7,642 nt of DNA from UBA1181 sp963654355 (GTDB taxonomy: Bacteria > Bacteroidota > Bacteroidia > Bacteroidales > Paludibacteraceae), in NCBI GenBank assembly GCA_963654355.1, contig CAVKBM010000088.1:1-7642 (forward strand), in the 5' to 3' direction. Below, one piece after another: positions 1 to 6,523 of the stretch. The position numbers and the translations under genes were made by a program. The notes under the pieces are model-generated. The model searched no databases, had not been told where the DNA came from, and saw only the letters and a list, made by a program, of their open reading frames with translations. The number at the start of each line of letters is the position of its first letter. Position 1 is the stretch's first letter.

Positions 1-73
1 CTGCAATCTGCATACCTGTCGTTCCATTTTCGTACTCTCGTACGGAACCATCAGGGAATGTTACTTTTATCAT
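1..73 (-). CDS. thrS: Threonyl-tRNA synthetase, N-terminal fragment (cut by window edge)
   Basis: The minus strand from the ATG at 73 encodes 24 residues before the window ends, starting MIKVTFPDGSVREY and continuing ENGTTGMQIA. This is the opening of the TGS domain that begins bacterial threonyl-tRNA synthetase, where a short beta strand is followed by a DGSVREY-type turn and a GxxxxQIA helix start. The family charges tRNA-Thr with threonine in the cytoplasm. Only this part is visible, so the editing, catalytic and anticodon-binding domains cannot be checked. The start is chosen because the family begins with this strand, and the leader before it is A/T-rich without a Shine-Dalgarno sequence, as is usual in Bacteroidota. 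It has its own upstream promoter and is separated from maeB by a terminator, so it is probably a separate transcription unit. Confidence 0.85.
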   Translation of the reverse strand, partial: MIKVTFPDGSVREYENGTTGMQIA

Positions 74-133
74 ATCTTAAATTATTTCGAGTAGCCAACA
101 AACGCCACCCCGTTAAAATATATTCAAACTTCG

Positions 134-163
134 CAAAGTTAGTATTTATGCGTCTATTACAAT
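134..163 (-). promoter_or_regulatory. Predicted Bacteroidota-type promoter for thrS
   Basis: On the minus strand, TAACTTTG at 141-134 matches the Bacteroidota -7 consensus TAnnTTTG exactly. An imperfect -33 element, ATTG, lies at 163-160 with an 18-nt spacer. Transcription would start near position 127-130, leaving a leader of roughly 55 nt before the thrS ATG at 73. The -7 box is the strong evidence; the -33 box is one mismatch off and slightly close. Confidence 0.5.
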
Positions 164-251
164 TAATCTATGCCGCTTTTTTCATTTCAAAACAATATTT
201 TTTGTGCTTACATTTAACTTCGCTCACACATCTTTGGTTTTCTAACATATA

Positions 252-285
252 AAAGGAGTCTGGAACAAATCTTCCAGACTCCTTT
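252..285 (-). terminator. Intrinsic terminator after maeB
   Basis: A perfect 14-bp inverted repeat (252-265 with 272-285) encloses a 6-nt loop. On the minus strand the core stem is GGAGTCTGGAA pairing with TTCCAGACTCC, and the descending arm runs straight into TTTT followed by an A/T-rich stretch. It begins 22 nt after the maeB stop codon, so it fits a rho-independent terminator for maeB that insulates thrS. The flanking A/T pairs would also give a short U run on the plus strand, but no plus-strand gene is present. Confidence 0.85.
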
Positions 286-307
286 CATTCTAATATTTCT
301 GTAAATA

Positions 308-2581
308 TTACTTGCAATTCAATTGAGCATCAATAACAGCGACAACAGCCATATTGACGATGTCGCGAACAGAAGCCTCTGCATCCAAAACATGAACTGG
401 CTTCTTCAATCCCATCTGAACAGGACCAACGCTTTCTGCCATTCCGAGGCTCAACAAAGTACGGTAACCAATGTTTGCTGAGTTCAAGCAAGGGAAAATC
501 AAAGTGTTGACATCCATTCCATCAATAGTGCTGAATGGATACTTCTCGTGGCGAAGTTTCTTGTCCAAAGCGAAATTGACCTGCATTTCACCATCGACCA
601 AAATCTCTGGGTGATTAGCGTGAAGAGACTCAACTGCGGCGTGAACATTGCAAGGATTTCCTGTAGTGTCTGCGCCAAAGTTTGAGTATGACAACATTGC
701 CATTACAGGTTTCTCGTTGAAGAGCTTCACCGAGCGATTTGTCAAAACGGCAATGTCTGCCAACTGCTCTGCGTTTGGAGAGTCGTTTACCAAAGTGTCT
801 GCCAAGAAGAACACACCCTTAGTCGTATTCAAAATATTCATAGCGGCGATGTTCTTCACACCATCACGCATACCAATGATATCAATAGCAGGCTTGATGG
901 CATCCATATACTTCGTGTAAGAGCCTGTGATCATCGCATCAGCCTCGCCCAACTCAACCATCATCGCACCGAAATAGTTGCGGTCGTACATCTTCTCGTT
1001 AGCCTCAGAATAAGTGTAACCCTTACGAGCCAATTTCTCAGAGATGTATTTAGCATAACGATTTCTGCGAGCATCCTCACGATCATGACGTAAATTGATG
1101 ATTTCAATACCATCAATATCGATATTGTTCTCTGCAGCGATCTTCGCTATTCTCTCTTCGTTACCCAACAAGATTGGAATACAAACACCGTCCTTCTTAG
1201 TTTGAGAAGCAGCCTTCAAAGTATTCACGTTGTTAGCCTCAGTGAATACGACACGCTTAGGATCTTTCTTAGCAGCCTCCGTCAATTGACCAATCAATTT
1301 GTTGTCCAAGCCCATACGAGCGCGAAGTTCAGCCTTGTATGCATCCCAATCGGTGATGTTTTTACGGGCAACACCAGACTCCATTGCAGCCTTTGCAACT
1401 GCTGGAGCAACCGTCTCAAGCAAACGTGGATCAAATGCAGTAGGAATGATATAATCAGGACCGAATTTAAGGTTCTTATTATTGTATGCAATAGCAACTG
1501 CCTCAGGAACTGGTTGTTTAGCCAAATCTGCCAAAGCCTTAACGGCAGCAACCTTCATTTCTTCATTGATCTTGCTAGCGTGAGTATCCAAAGCGCCACG
1601 GAAGATATAAGGGAAACCAAGCACGTTGTTGATTTGGTTCGGATAATCAGAGCGACCCGTACCGAAGATGATGTCTGGACGAGCGGCGTGAGCATCCTCA
1701 AACGAGATTTCTGGAGTTGGGTTAGCCAATGCGAACACGATTGGATTCTTAGCCATTGTTTTAACCATGTCCTTGCTCAAAACATTTCCCTTTGAAAGAC
1801 CCAAGAACACATCCGCATCCTTAACCGCCTCTGCCAAAGTCGTTATATCGCGATCTGTAACGAACTCTTTTTTGCGCTCGTTCAAATCTGTACGCTTGCT
1901 GTTGATAACCCCCTTAGAGTCGCACATCACGATGTTTTTCTTCTGAGCGCCCAACTTAACGTAGAGTCTTGTGCAAGAGTTAGCTGCGGCACCTGCGCCG
2001 TTTACGACAATCTTGACATCTTCAATCTTCTTTCCTACAACGTCCAAAGCATTGACGAGGGCGGCGGAAGAGATGATAGCAGTACCGTGCTGGTCGTCGT
2101 GCATCAAAGGAATATCAAGTTCAGCCTTCAAACGATCTTCGATTTCAAAGCACTCTGGAGCCTTGATGTCCTCAAGGTTGATACCACCAAAAGTAGGAGA
2201 AATAGCCTTGACAGTCTCAATGAATTTGTCGATGTTCTTTTCGTTCACTTCAATATCAAAAACATCAATGTCAGCGAAAATCTTGAACAACAGTCCTTTA
2301 CCCTCCATAACTGGCTTACCAGCCTGCGCACCTATATCGCCCAAACCGAGAACTGCCGTACCATTTGAAATAACGGCTACAAGGTTACCCTTTGCTGTGT
2401 AGTCATACGCCTTATGTGCATCCTTTTGGATTTCCAAACATGGCTCTGCAACACCAGGTGAGTATGCCAACGACAAGTCGCGCTGTGTTGCTGTGGGTTT
2501 CGTTGGAACTACCTGAACCTTTCCTGGTCTACCTTCTGCGTGATATCTCAACGCATCTGATTGCTTTTTCTCGTCACTCAT
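308..2581 (-). CDS. maeB: NADP-dependent malic enzyme with C-terminal phosphotransacetylase-like domain (MaeB type)
   Basis: This 757-residue protein has the full length of the two-domain MaeB family, which oxidatively decarboxylates malate to pyruvate with NADP+ in the cytoplasm. The malic N-terminal domain shows LAYSPGVAEPC (residues 38-48, catalytic Tyr40) and MEGKGLLFK (92-100) with the conserved lysine. Metal-site acidic residues appear in EDIKAPECFE (137-146) and HDDQHGTA (161-168). The dinucleotide-binding glycine motif VVNGAGAAA is at 192-200, and ALANPTPEI at 284-292 closes the malic domain. From about residue 430 to the end lies a phosphotransacetylase-like domain. Family knowledge says this part usually binds acetyl-CoA as a regulator rather than acting as an enzyme; here its signature reads LSYSNFGAD (629-637), without the basic residue of true Pta. 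NADP preference is taken from the family. The ATG at 2581 suits a promoter about 45 nt upstream; there is no Shine-Dalgarno. Monocistronic, ended by the terminator at 252-285. Confidence 0.95.
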   Translation of the reverse strand: MSDEKKQSDALRYHAEGRPGKVQVVPTKPTATQRDLSLAYSPGVAEPCLEIQKDAHKAYDYTAKGNLVAVISNGTAVLGLGDIGAQAGKPVMEGKGLLFKIFADIDVFDIEVNEKNIDKFIETVKAISPTFGGINLEDIKAPECFEIEDRLKAELDIPLMHDDQHGTAIISSAALVNALDVVGKKIEDVKIVVNGAGAAANSCTRLYVKLGAQKKNIVMCDSKGVINSKRTDLNERKKEFVTDRDITTLAEAVKDADVFLGLSKGNVLSKDMVKTMAKNPIVFALANPTPEISFEDAHAARPDIIFGTGRSDYPNQINNVLGFPYIFRGALDTHASKINEEMKVAAVKALADLAKQPVPEAVAIAYNNKNLKFGPDYIIPTAFDPRLLETVAPAVAKAAMESGVARKNITDWDAYKAELRARMGLDNKLIGQLTEAAKKDPKRVVFTEANNVNTLKAASQTKKDGVCIPILLGNEERIAKIAAENNIDIDGIEIINLRHDREDARRNRYAKYISEKLARKGYTYSEANEKMYDRNYFGAMMVELGEADAMITGSYTKYMDAIKPAIDIIGMRDGVKNIAAMNILNTTKGVFFLADTLVNDSPNAEQLADIAVLTNRSVKLFNEKPVMAMLSYSNFGADTTGNPCNVHAAVESLHANHPEILVDGEMQVNFALDKKLRHEKYPFSTIDGMDVNTLIFPCLNSANIGYRTLLSLGMAESVGPVQMGLKKPVHVLDAEASVRDIVNMAVVAVIDAQLNCK

Positions 2582-2627
2582 ATAATCAGAATTTTATGTT
2601 TTTCAACACTCTATAAAATAGTTAGGG

Positions 2628-2659
2628 CAAATTTAAAATATTTTTCCATTCACACCAAA
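2628..2659 (-). promoter_or_regulatory. Predicted Bacteroidota-type promoter for maeB
   Basis: On the minus strand a TTTG -33 box (2659-2656), a 20-nt spacer and a TAAATTTG -7 box (2635-2628) match the Bacteroidota primary sigma consensus in both elements and in spacing. Transcription should start around 2620-2623, giving a leader of about 40 nt before the maeB ATG at 2581. This is the best promoter match in the window. Confidence 0.75.
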
Positions 2660-2729
2660 CATATACAATCAAAATGTAAGAAAAAGTATCATTTCCCTAC
2701 TACTTAGATTTTATTTTACGCTTTTTATA

Positions 2730-2773
2730 TTACAATATGTATTGAGTCCCCCGAACAAGCATACATTTTGTAA
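2730..2773. repeat. 13-bp inverted repeat (hairpin) in the folE-maeB intergenic region
   Basis: Arms 2730-2742 and 2761-2773 pair over 13 positions with a single A-A mismatch, enclosing an 18-nt loop that contains a CCCCC run unusual for this A/T-rich gap. On the plus strand the hairpin is followed by CTTTTTGTTTATTTTTTTT, like an intrinsic terminator, but no plus-strand gene precedes it. On the minus strand, where folE transcription arrives, it is followed by A-rich sequence. It may end or stabilise folE mRNA, bind a regulator, or end an unseen plus-strand RNA. The remainder of the 238-nt gap holds the maeB promoter and A/T-rich sequence with nothing else recognisable. Confidence 0.5.
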
Positions 2774-2819
2774 CTTTTTGTTTATTTTTTTTCCTTATTT
2801 CATTACAAAATGAAAGTGT

Positions 2820-3437
2820 TTATTTACCTCTTATAAGGTTCATAAACTCTTCTCGTGTCTTCGCCGCTTTAAAAGCTCCAGTGAAGTCGGACGTGGTCGT
2901 CAACGTATTGGTTTTCTGTACGCCCCTCATCTGCATACACATGTGTTGCGCCTCAATGACAACCATTACGCCCAACGGGTTCAATGTATTTTGGATGCAC
3001 TCCTTGATCTGCACCGTCAAACGCTCTTGCACCTGCAAACGACGTGACAGAATCTCTACCACCCTCGCAATTTTGCTCAACCCTGTTATCTTTCCATTTG
3101 GGATATAGCCGACATGGGCTTTCCCGAAAAACGGCAATAGATGATGCTCACACAAAGAATAGAATTCTATATCTTTCACAATCACCATCTGGCTGTAGTC
3201 TTCTTCAAAAATGGCAGACCGCAAAACATCAGCGGGATCTAACTTGTAGCCATACGTCAGAAACTGCATTGACTTAGCAACACGCTGAGGTGTTTTCAAA
3301 AGACCATCTCGCTGAGGGTCTTCCCCTAAATCTTCTAACAAAGAGGTAACCAATGGAGCAATTTTATTTGTTATCTCTTTATTCGGATATTTTGCCAAAT
3401 CCCATGGTTTGAATTCCAAATCTTCTTTTTGATCCAT
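2820..3437 (-). CDS. folE: GTP cyclohydrolase I
   Basis: This 205-residue protein is a complete type I GTP cyclohydrolase. The family converts GTP to 7,8-dihydroneopterin triphosphate in the cytoplasm, the first step of tetrahydrofolate synthesis and also the entry to queuosine and pterin synthesis. The zinc-site motif SLCEHHLLPFFGKAHVGY starts at residue 94 and supplies Cys96, His98 and His99. The third zinc ligand and second catalytic histidine lie in EAQHMCM (162-168: His165, Cys167), so the active site is intact and zinc-dependent, unlike FolE2. Other family signatures are DPQRDGLLKTPQRVAKS (40-56) and GLSKIARVVEILSRR (119-133). Its ATG overlaps the stop codon of the upstream SPOR gene as TAATG, which points to translational coupling by stop-start re-initiation; no separate promoter is seen. 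No convincing terminator with a minus-strand U tract follows. Confidence 0.96.
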   Translation of the reverse strand: MDQKEDLEFKPWDLAKYPNKEITNKIAPLVTSLLEDLGEDPQRDGLLKTPQRVAKSMQFLTYGYKLDPADVLRSAIFEEDYSQMVIVKDIEFYSLCEHHLLPFFGKAHVGYIPNGKITGLSKIARVVEILSRRLQVQERLTVQIKECIQNTLNPLGVMVVIEAQHMCMQMRGVQKTNTLTTTSDFTGAFKAAKTREEFMNLIRGK

Positions 3438-3946
3438 TATTTCGCCTCCTCCAACGACAAGTCTCTTGTCTCTTCATCTCTGACAATATATACTTCGCCC
3501 GCCATCTCTGGAAATGCGCTCAATATCTTTTTCGACATTACCAAAGCATCCGTATGCGTTCTAAAATCCCCCACTCTCAACTTCCAAAAAGGAGAGGCGA
3601 AAGAGAGGTAAGATGAAAGCTCAGGGAAAACCTCCTTGATTTTCTTCTCACGTTCAAGGGCATCAGACTTAGATTTCTTCTGGTTGTTACCCATATAGAC
3701 CTGTACTCTGTAACCCAAGAAAGTGATGTACTGCTTCTCTTCATTTTCCATAATTTTCTTATCAAAAAGAGCAATCATCTTTGAATCTTGCGTGATATGC
3801 ACAATTCCTTGACCATTTGTGTGGGCGGACAATCTCTCAAAAATATCTTCTTCATTGGTATGCTTCACCAATGTTTTCGTTTGCTGAGCGTTCAACGAAG
3901 CCACACAGAAAAGCAATGTTACAAAGGATACTATTTTACAAACCAT
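3437..3946 (-). CDS. Small secreted SPOR-domain protein
   Basis: This 169-residue protein starts with a signal peptide: one lysine near the start, a hydrophobic core (VSFVTLLFCVASL) and a likely signal peptidase I site after SLNA (residue 20). A linker of about 50 residues follows. Residues about 78-157 look like a SPOR domain: GYRVQVYMGNNQKK opens the first strand, a helix contains the AL..E.KIKEVFPE segment, WKLRVGDFRTHTDAL (121-135) is the typical second-repeat strand, and EVYIVRDE closes it. SPOR domains bind septal peptidoglycan lacking stem peptides, so the product probably acts in the periplasm at the cell wall; this is inferred from the family. A SPOR gene beside folE is, to my recollection, a recurrent arrangement in Bacteroidales. 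The gene leads a two-gene unit with folE (TAATG overlap). The ATG at 3946 is chosen because it gives a complete signal peptide just downstream of a -7 box. Confidence 0.8.
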   Translation of the reverse strand: MVCKIVSFVTLLFCVASLNAQQTKTLVKHTNEEDIFERLSAHTNGQGIVHITQDSKMIALFDKKIMENEEKQYITFLGYRVQVYMGNNQKKSKSDALEREKKIKEVFPELSSYLSFASPFWKLRVGDFRTHTDALVMSKKILSAFPEMAGEVYIVRDEETRDLSLEEAK

Positions 3947-3974
3947 TCTAAAACGAATTTTTACACTTATTTTA

Positions 3975-3982
3975 CAAAAATA
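3975..3982 (-). promoter_or_regulatory. Candidate -7 promoter box for the SPOR-folE unit
   Basis: TATTTTTG on the minus strand matches TAnnTTTG and lies 28 nt upstream of the SPOR gene start, just downstream of the preceding terminator. No TTTG -33 element is found at the expected 19-21 nt spacing, and the surroundings are very A/T-rich, so a chance match is possible. Confidence 0.35.
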
Positions 3983-4035
3983 TGAAAAGAAAATTATAAA
4001 TCACGCATAATCAGTACCTTAAAAAAATCACATAA

Positions 4036-4071
4036 AAAATGCCTCTAAACCGATTGGTAACGAGGCATTTT
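4036..4071 (-). terminator. Intrinsic terminator after the metK-panE operon
   Basis: A 10-bp perfect stem (4036-4045 with 4062-4071) is read on the minus strand as AAAATGCCTC then GAGGCATTTT. An inner ACC/GGT pairing (4049-4051 with 4056-4058) lies within the loop. On the minus strand the descending arm ends in TTTTTT, giving a good U tract. It starts 20 nt after the stop codon at 4092, so it ends the metK operon and separates it from the SPOR-folE unit. Confidence 0.85.
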
Positions 4072-4091
4072 GTCATATTCCCATATTTCAG

Positions 4092-5021
4092 CTATCTATT
4101 ATCTCTTTCGTTCTCCATATATAGCAGCATTTGCTCCAACATTTCAACTTTCTGCAAGTGAACACCTTGCGCTTTTGCTGCCTGAATAGGATTGCTATAG
4201 ATTGCACGAATCTCCAATTTGCGGTGGTTGTCCCAGTCTAACTTCATGCTGGGAGAATAAGGCTTCATTTGGTCGGTGCTGAGCATCATCTTCTCAACAA
4301 AATCATCTGAGATATTGGCACCACAGACTCTTGCACCCATCACAGTCTCCCACATAAGGTCTTGCACCAACTGACGAGAAGATGGATTCTGCATCAACCT
4401 GTCAGTCGAAGTGTCTAATGCCACCGTTAAACCATTGTAGGGAATATTCCAAACTAACTTGCGCCAACGATAGAGGTTTAAATCTTCAACGGTATAAAAA
4501 GGAACGGAGGCTGCGACAAAATCTTCCTTTATCTGTTGCAAAACCTCCATTTTCGCATATTGATAAAAACCTACAGTCAACGCCCCATAATCAGCATGGT
4601 TTATTTCGCCTTGTCCGACACGAGAAGAGCAGATGAAAGCCATACCTCCAGCAATAGAAAGGTCTGGAAAATCTTGTGCCAAATCTTTCTCCAAACCTAA
4701 TCCGTTCTGTACCAGCACAACCACCGTGTCTTTGTGGCAGATAGGTGTCAGAAGAGCATTAAGTTTGTCGTTCTGAGTGGATTTCAAAGTCACCAAAACG
4801 ACATCGCATTGAGGCATGTCTTCAGATGACTGATAGGCATTGATTTCGGGTAGATAGAAGTCGCCGTTGCAAGAATAGACTTTTAGACCGTGCGTTTTCA
4901 CCCATTCATATTCTGAATGGTAGAGAAAATGCACGTCCTTGCCTATATTCGCTAATCGACCGCCATAATAGCCACCGATTGCGCCTGTTCCAACGACACC
5001 GTATTTCAGACTTTTGCTCAT
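4092..5021 (-). CDS. panE: Ketopantoate reductase-family protein (2-dehydropantoate 2-reductase)
   Basis: The 309-residue length and two-domain layout match ketopantoate reductase, which reduces 2-dehydropantoate to pantoate with NADPH in pantothenate and CoA synthesis. The N-terminal Rossmann motif is GVVGTGAIGGYYGG (8-21). Conserved residues known from E. coli PanE have counterparts here: Lys80 in LVTLKSTQ, Asn106 in VQNGLG, the catalytic Lys188 in RWRKLVWNIPYN, and Ser258 with Glu270 in the C-terminal PSMKLDWDNHRKLEI signature (257-271). Activity is therefore plausible, but the family also includes paralogues with other 2-oxo acid substrates, so the symbol is tentative. The ATG overlaps the metK stop codon as ATGA, implying translational coupling and placing the gene under the SAM-II leader. 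A terminator follows. Confidence 0.82.
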   Translation of the reverse strand: MSKSLKYGVVGTGAIGGYYGGRLANIGKDVHFLYHSEYEWVKTHGLKVYSCNGDFYLPEINAYQSSEDMPQCDVVLVTLKSTQNDKLNALLTPICHKDTVVVLVQNGLGLEKDLAQDFPDLSIAGGMAFICSSRVGQGEINHADYGALTVGFYQYAKMEVLQQIKEDFVAASVPFYTVEDLNLYRWRKLVWNIPYNGLTVALDTSTDRLMQNPSSRQLVQDLMWETVMGARVCGANISDDFVEKMMLSTDQMKPYSPSMKLDWDNHRKLEIRAIYSNPIQAAKAQGVHLQKVEMLEQMLLYMENERDNR

Positions 5022-6298
5022 TTACCGAACAATTTTTTCAATGGCTCAACATAGTCGAGTTTCTCCCAAGTGAAGAGCTCTACCTCCCTTGTAAATGTCT
5101 TCCCAAACACATCCTTGAAAGTTTTAGTAATCTTCTTTGGCTCTCGCCCCATGTGTCCGTAAGAAGCCGTCTCCTCATAAATAGGCGCACGAAGTTTGAG
5201 ACGATCTTCTATGGCTTTCGGACGAAGATCAAAGATTTTACTTGAATGGATCTTCTGAGCGATTTCGCCATCCGTAATGCCTAATTTTGAAGTTCCGTAG
5301 GTGTTGACATAGAGATTCATCGGTTCTGCCACGCCGATAGCGTATGAGACCTGCACCAAAGCCTCGTCTGCCAAACCGGCAGCAACAATGTTCTTTGCAA
5401 TATGACGAGCGGCATAGGCAGCAGAACGATCTACTTTTGATGGATCTTTCCCAGAAAAAGCACCACCACCATGCGCACCACGACCACCGTAAGTATCAAC
5501 AATAATCTTACGACCGGTCAAACCTGTATCTCCACAAGGACCACCAAGCACGAATTTACCCGTCGGGTTAACAAACAACTTATATTCGCCTTTGAAAAGA
5601 TTCTGATACTCAGGATATTTGGCTAATACACGAGGAATCAAGATATTTTTCACATCATCAGTGATTTGTTGCACCATCTTCTCATCTGCAGCCAACTGAT
5701 TTATCTCATCTACGATAAACTCATCGTGTTGAGTAGAGACTACAATCGTATCAATGCGAACAGGTTTGTTGTTATCATCATACTCAATAGTAACCTGTGA
5801 TTTCGCATCTGGGCGGAGGTAGGTCATCTCCTTACCCTCGCGACGAATAGCAGCCAACTCAATAAGCAAGGTATGCGATAGGTCTAATGCGACAGGCATA
5901 TAGTTGACCGTCTCGTTGGTGGCGTAACCGAACATCATACCTTGATCGCCCGCACCTTGGTTGTAGGGGTCTTCACGTTCAACACCACGATTAATATCAG
6001 GCGATTGACCATGGAGGGCGTTCAAGATACCACACGACTCACTGTCAAACTTATAGTCGCTCTTAGTGTAACCAATACGTTTGATGACACCACGAACAAT
6101 GTCTTGTTCGTTGATGACAGCCGTTGTCTTCAATTCACCTGCCAAGACAACCTGACCCGTAGTTACGAGCGTCTCGCAAGCGACCTTAGCGTCCTTGTCT
6201 TGTGCTAAAATGTTATCTAAGATGGCATCAGAAATCTGATCTGCCACTTTGTCTGGATGTCCTTCAGAAACTGATTCTGACGTGAAAAAATAACTCAT
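5018..6298 (-). CDS. metK: S-adenosylmethionine synthetase (methionine adenosyltransferase)
   Basis: The 426-residue product is a complete cytoplasmic MetK, which makes S-adenosylmethionine from methionine and ATP and releases phosphate and pyrophosphate. The N-terminal motif FTSESVSEGHPDKVADQISD (from residue 5) carries His14, Asp16 and Lys17 at the positions of the E. coli active-site residues. Both family signature motifs are intact: GAGDQGMMFGYA (115-126) and the phosphate-binding loop GGGAFSGKDPSKVDRSAAY (277-295). The C-terminal third (YAIGVAEPMNLYVNTYGT, 319-336) is also typical. The length is close to that of other Bacteroidales MetK proteins. It is the first gene of a two-gene operon; its TGA stop overlaps the next start. 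The leader carries a SAM-II riboswitch, so expression is expected to fall when SAM is abundant. The ATG at 6298 is supported by a well-placed AAAGGA and by alignment with the family N-terminus. Confidence 0.97.
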   Translation of the reverse strand: MSYFFTSESVSEGHPDKVADQISDAILDNILAQDKDAKVACETLVTTGQVVLAGELKTTAVINEQDIVRGVIKRIGYTKSDYKFDSESCGILNALHGQSPDINRGVEREDPYNQGAGDQGMMFGYATNETVNYMPVALDLSHTLLIELAAIRREGKEMTYLRPDAKSQVTIEYDDNNKPVRIDTIVVSTQHDEFIVDEINQLAADEKMVQQITDDVKNILIPRVLAKYPEYQNLFKGEYKLFVNPTGKFVLGGPCGDTGLTGRKIIVDTYGGRGAHGGGAFSGKDPSKVDRSAAYAARHIAKNIVAAGLADEALVQVSYAIGVAEPMNLYVNTYGTSKLGITDGEIAQKIHSSKIFDLRPKAIEDRLKLRAPIYEETASYGHMGREPKKITKTFKDVFGKTFTREVELFTWEKLDYVEPLKKLFGK

Positions 6299-6304
6299 TT
6301 TATG

Positions 6305-6310
6305 TCCTTT
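6305..6310 (-). promoter_or_regulatory. Shine-Dalgarno sequence for metK
   Basis: AAAGGA on the minus strand lies 6 nt before the metK ATG at 6298. It is the clearest ribosome binding site in the window; the other starts examined have A/T-rich leaders or are coupled to an upstream gene. It lies about 105 nt downstream of the aptamer, so the core pseudoknot does not directly cover it. Confidence 0.65.
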
Positions 6311-6414
6311 CTAATTTTCTACAACTTCACAACAATACAAAATTCAACTATTGAAACGTAGCCGAAAAGACACGCAAACAAACGAAACAAAATGAAGACG
6401 AATCTATACGATTT

Positions 6415-6462
6415 CGTTTTAGCATTTTTTTCTGTGGTTGCAAGCAGTCAAATCTATCCACA
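6415..6462 (-). ncRNA. SAM-II riboswitch aptamer in the metK leader
   Basis: On the minus strand a 5-bp P1 stem (UGUGG at 6462-6458 with CCACA at 6437-6433) closes a 20-nt loop containing GAUUUGACUGCUUGCAA. An A-rich linker follows, then AUGCUAAAACG (6425-6415). Compared from memory with the crystallised SAM-II RNA of an environmental metX leader, the conserved blocks agree: GAUUURAC, then UUGCAA next to the P1 3' arm, then GCUAAAA. The loop UUGC can pair with GC-U-AA of the 3' strand with one bulged U, which is the H-type pseudoknot core that contacts SAM. The class is known from Proteobacteria and Bacteroidota before methionine and SAM genes. The position just after the predicted transcription start and before metK supports the call. 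The downstream expression mechanism is not clear. Confidence 0.85.
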
Positions 6463-6477
6463 TCTCTTTAGTGAGCG

Positions 6478-6485
6478 CAAAGGTA
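6478..6485 (-). promoter_or_regulatory. Predicted -7 promoter box for the metK-panE operon
   Basis: TACCTTTG on the minus strand matches TAnnTTTG exactly. Transcription would start near 6470-6473, only about 8-10 nt before the SAM-II P1 stem, giving a leader of roughly 170 nt. No TTTG -33 box is seen at 19-21 nt spacing, so that half is weak. The box lies 39 nt past the stop codon of the upstream peptidase gene, and no terminator is visible between them, so some read-through from upstream is possible. Confidence 0.55.
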
Positions 6486-6523
6486 CAACTTATTTCTTTA
6501 TCTTGTTCGCTTTATACTGAAAA

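Noticed and set aside
58..252. 64-codon plus-strand open frame between thrS and the maeB terminator
   Set aside because: It runs antisense through the thrS start and thrS promoter, has no family resemblance, and is explained by A/T-rich intergenic sequence.
1202..1795. 197-codon plus-strand open frame antisense to maeB
   Set aside because: It lies wholly inside the well-supported maeB gene, shows no recognisable domain, and has a composition expected of a mirror frame. The same applies to the 143-codon frame at 1971-2402 and other antisense frames.
2798..2815. 7-bp hairpin (TTTCATT/AATGAAA) just after the folE stop, considered as its terminator
   Set aside because: The stem has a single G-C pair, and on the minus strand it is followed by A-rich rather than U-rich sequence.
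6343..6355. TTCAA-TAG-TTGAA hairpin followed by TTTTG in the metK leader, considered as the riboswitch terminator
   Set aside because: The stem is only 5 bp with one G-C pair and a 3-nt loop, too weak to call a terminator without experimental evidence.
6419..6463. 14-codon minus-strand frame starting at 6463 inside the riboswitch aptamer
   Set aside because: Its codons coincide with conserved aptamer nucleotides (its stop is the UAA of GCUAAAA), so the sequence is already explained by RNA structure, and there is no sign of coding selection.
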